DNA from: Lachnospiraceae bacterium
GTDB lineage: Bacteria > Bacillota > Clostridia > Lachnospirales > Lachnospiraceae
Direction: 5' to 3'
NCBI GenBank assembly: GCA_017404585.1
Contig: JAFRCB010000111.1
Location: forward strand, 1 to 6,837
Length of the DNA: 6,837 nt
Numbering within the stretch: position 1 is the first letter of the stretch; each line of letters starts with the position of its first letter. Under the pieces are notes generated by a model. The model did not search any database and was not told where the DNA came from. It saw only the letters and a list, made by a program, of their open reading frames with translations. The position numbers and the translations under genes were made by a program. Below are positions 6,549 to 6,837 of this stretch, in pieces.

Positions 6549-6670
6549 CAGTACGACGGGTGTTCCTGAACTTTGGTTCCGGAGCAGAACATCCTTCTTC
6601 GGTAGATGCGCATTGTAAGTTCGACCGAGAGATCAAAACGCATATGCGTATCCGGCTCGCAGGAAAGGTG
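6545..6670 (+). mobile_element. IS66-type MITE, copy C (right arm missing or highly diverged)
   Basis: The left end GTAACAGTACGACGGGTGTTC starts at 6545 and resembles the copy B left repeat, most strongly in its first eight bases. The left arm keeps GAACATCCTTCTTCG, like copy B AAGCATCCATCTTCG. The core CATTG...GTTCGA..GAGAGAT, hairpin and GGCTCGCAGGAAAGG runs 6611-6668. The expected right repeat ending CTGTTAC is absent from the remaining sequence, and no partner for the candidate duplication CAAAGAGC (6537-6544) was found. The right half has therefore been lost or replaced. This is the most diverged of the three copies. The inner hairpin is the perfect 12-bp palindrome ACGCATATGCGT (6638-6649). 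Confidence 0.7.
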
Positions 6671-6675
6671 TGACA

Positions 6676-6704
6676 GCCGAAGTGGGGCAAAATGGTACTT
6701 CGGC
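6676..6704 (+). other. 8-bp perfect hairpin just after MITE copy C
   Basis: GCCGAAGT (6676-6683) pairs with ACTTCGGC (6697-6704) across a 13-nt loop. No T-run follows, so it is not a classic terminator. The left arm could instead pair with CTTCGGT at 6597-6603 in the left part of copy C, giving two mutually exclusive folds. Its relation to the MITE right arm is unclear. Confidence 0.5.
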
Positions 6705-6744
6705 GAATTGGAATTTACGAATTTATTACGGATTTGGGTATTGT

Positions 6745-6782
6745 CCGGTGTGAAATCACAAGATTTTGCACCGGGTCTTTTT
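6745..6782 (+). terminator. intrinsic terminator 1 of the ychF-lgt unit
   Basis: A 13-bp stem pairs CCGGTGTGAAATC (6745-6757) with GATTTTGCACCGG (6762-6774), including two G-U pairs. The loop is ACAA, followed by GTCTTTTTA. It is the first strong T-tailed hairpin after lgt and probably ends the ychF-lgt transcript. Confidence 0.85.
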
Positions 6783-6799
6783 ATCTGTACAACATTTAG

Positions 6800-6828
6800 G
6801 CGGGAATACTTATCCCGCTTTTTCTTTT
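6800..6828 (+). terminator. intrinsic terminator 2 (tandem)
   Basis: GCGGGA (6800-6805) pairs with TCCCGC (6813-6818) across a 7-nt loop and is followed by TTTTTCTTTT. The stem is short but GC-rich, with a good T-run. It follows terminator 1 by about 18 nt and either acts as a back-up or ends a short transcript beginning between them. No T-run supports function on the other strand. Confidence 0.7.
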
Positions 6829-6837
6829 GCCGTTCGG

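Noticed and set aside
6482..6673. Small plus-strand open frame over the lgt end and MITE copy C
   Set aside because: It is in another frame of lgt and then runs through the repeat element; there is no RBS.
1..6837. CRISPR array, tRNA, rRNA or transposase gene
   Set aside because: No regularly spaced repeats, cloverleaf, rRNA motifs or IS66 Tnp proteins were seen on either strand.

Overview
The window looks like a chromosomal segment from an anaerobic Firmicute, most likely Lachnospiraceae (Clostridia). The reasons are moderate GC, strong AGGAGG-type ribosome binding sites, the protein styles, and a ychF-lgt pair next to a plant-glycan gene. This placement is inference from sequence character, not from a database search.

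Left part (1-2045): the remains of a carbohydrate-use locus that has collapsed by deletion. A GPH-family (MelB-like) sugar/cation symporter starts normally at 155 but breaks off about two-thirds through. It runs in frame into about 55 residues of a family 2 glycoside hydrolase. That fragment in turn joins, out of frame, an alpha/beta-hydrolase (esterase/lipase type) that has lost its N-terminus, carries an in-frame TAG and appears to lack an internal block. Three genes are thus reduced to one chimeric stretch.

Middle (2050-4503): an intact cytoplasmic GH78-type alpha-L-rhamnosidase, flanked by two same-orientation copies of a short palindromic element. The downstream copy (4209-4405) is complete: 21-bp perfect terminal inverted repeats starting GTAA, flanked by an 8-bp duplication with one mismatch. 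This is the signature of an IS66-family non-autonomous element (MITE). Removing the element and one copy of the duplication restores a TAA stop exactly at the junction, so the insertion split the stop codon and added 20 residues to the enzyme. A strong intrinsic terminator follows.

Right part (4571-6837): housekeeping genes ychF (GTPase/ATPase) and lgt (prolipoprotein diacylglyceryl transferase), 13 nt apart and probably co-transcribed. A third, right-truncated copy of the element begins inside the lgt stop codon. Two intrinsic terminators close the window.

The main novelty is the element family. It has three copies, all in one orientation and all at 3' ends of genes. They share a conserved asymmetric core around a hairpin whose sequence changes but whose pairing persists. 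No transposase is present, so mobility would depend on an IS66-type enzyme elsewhere.
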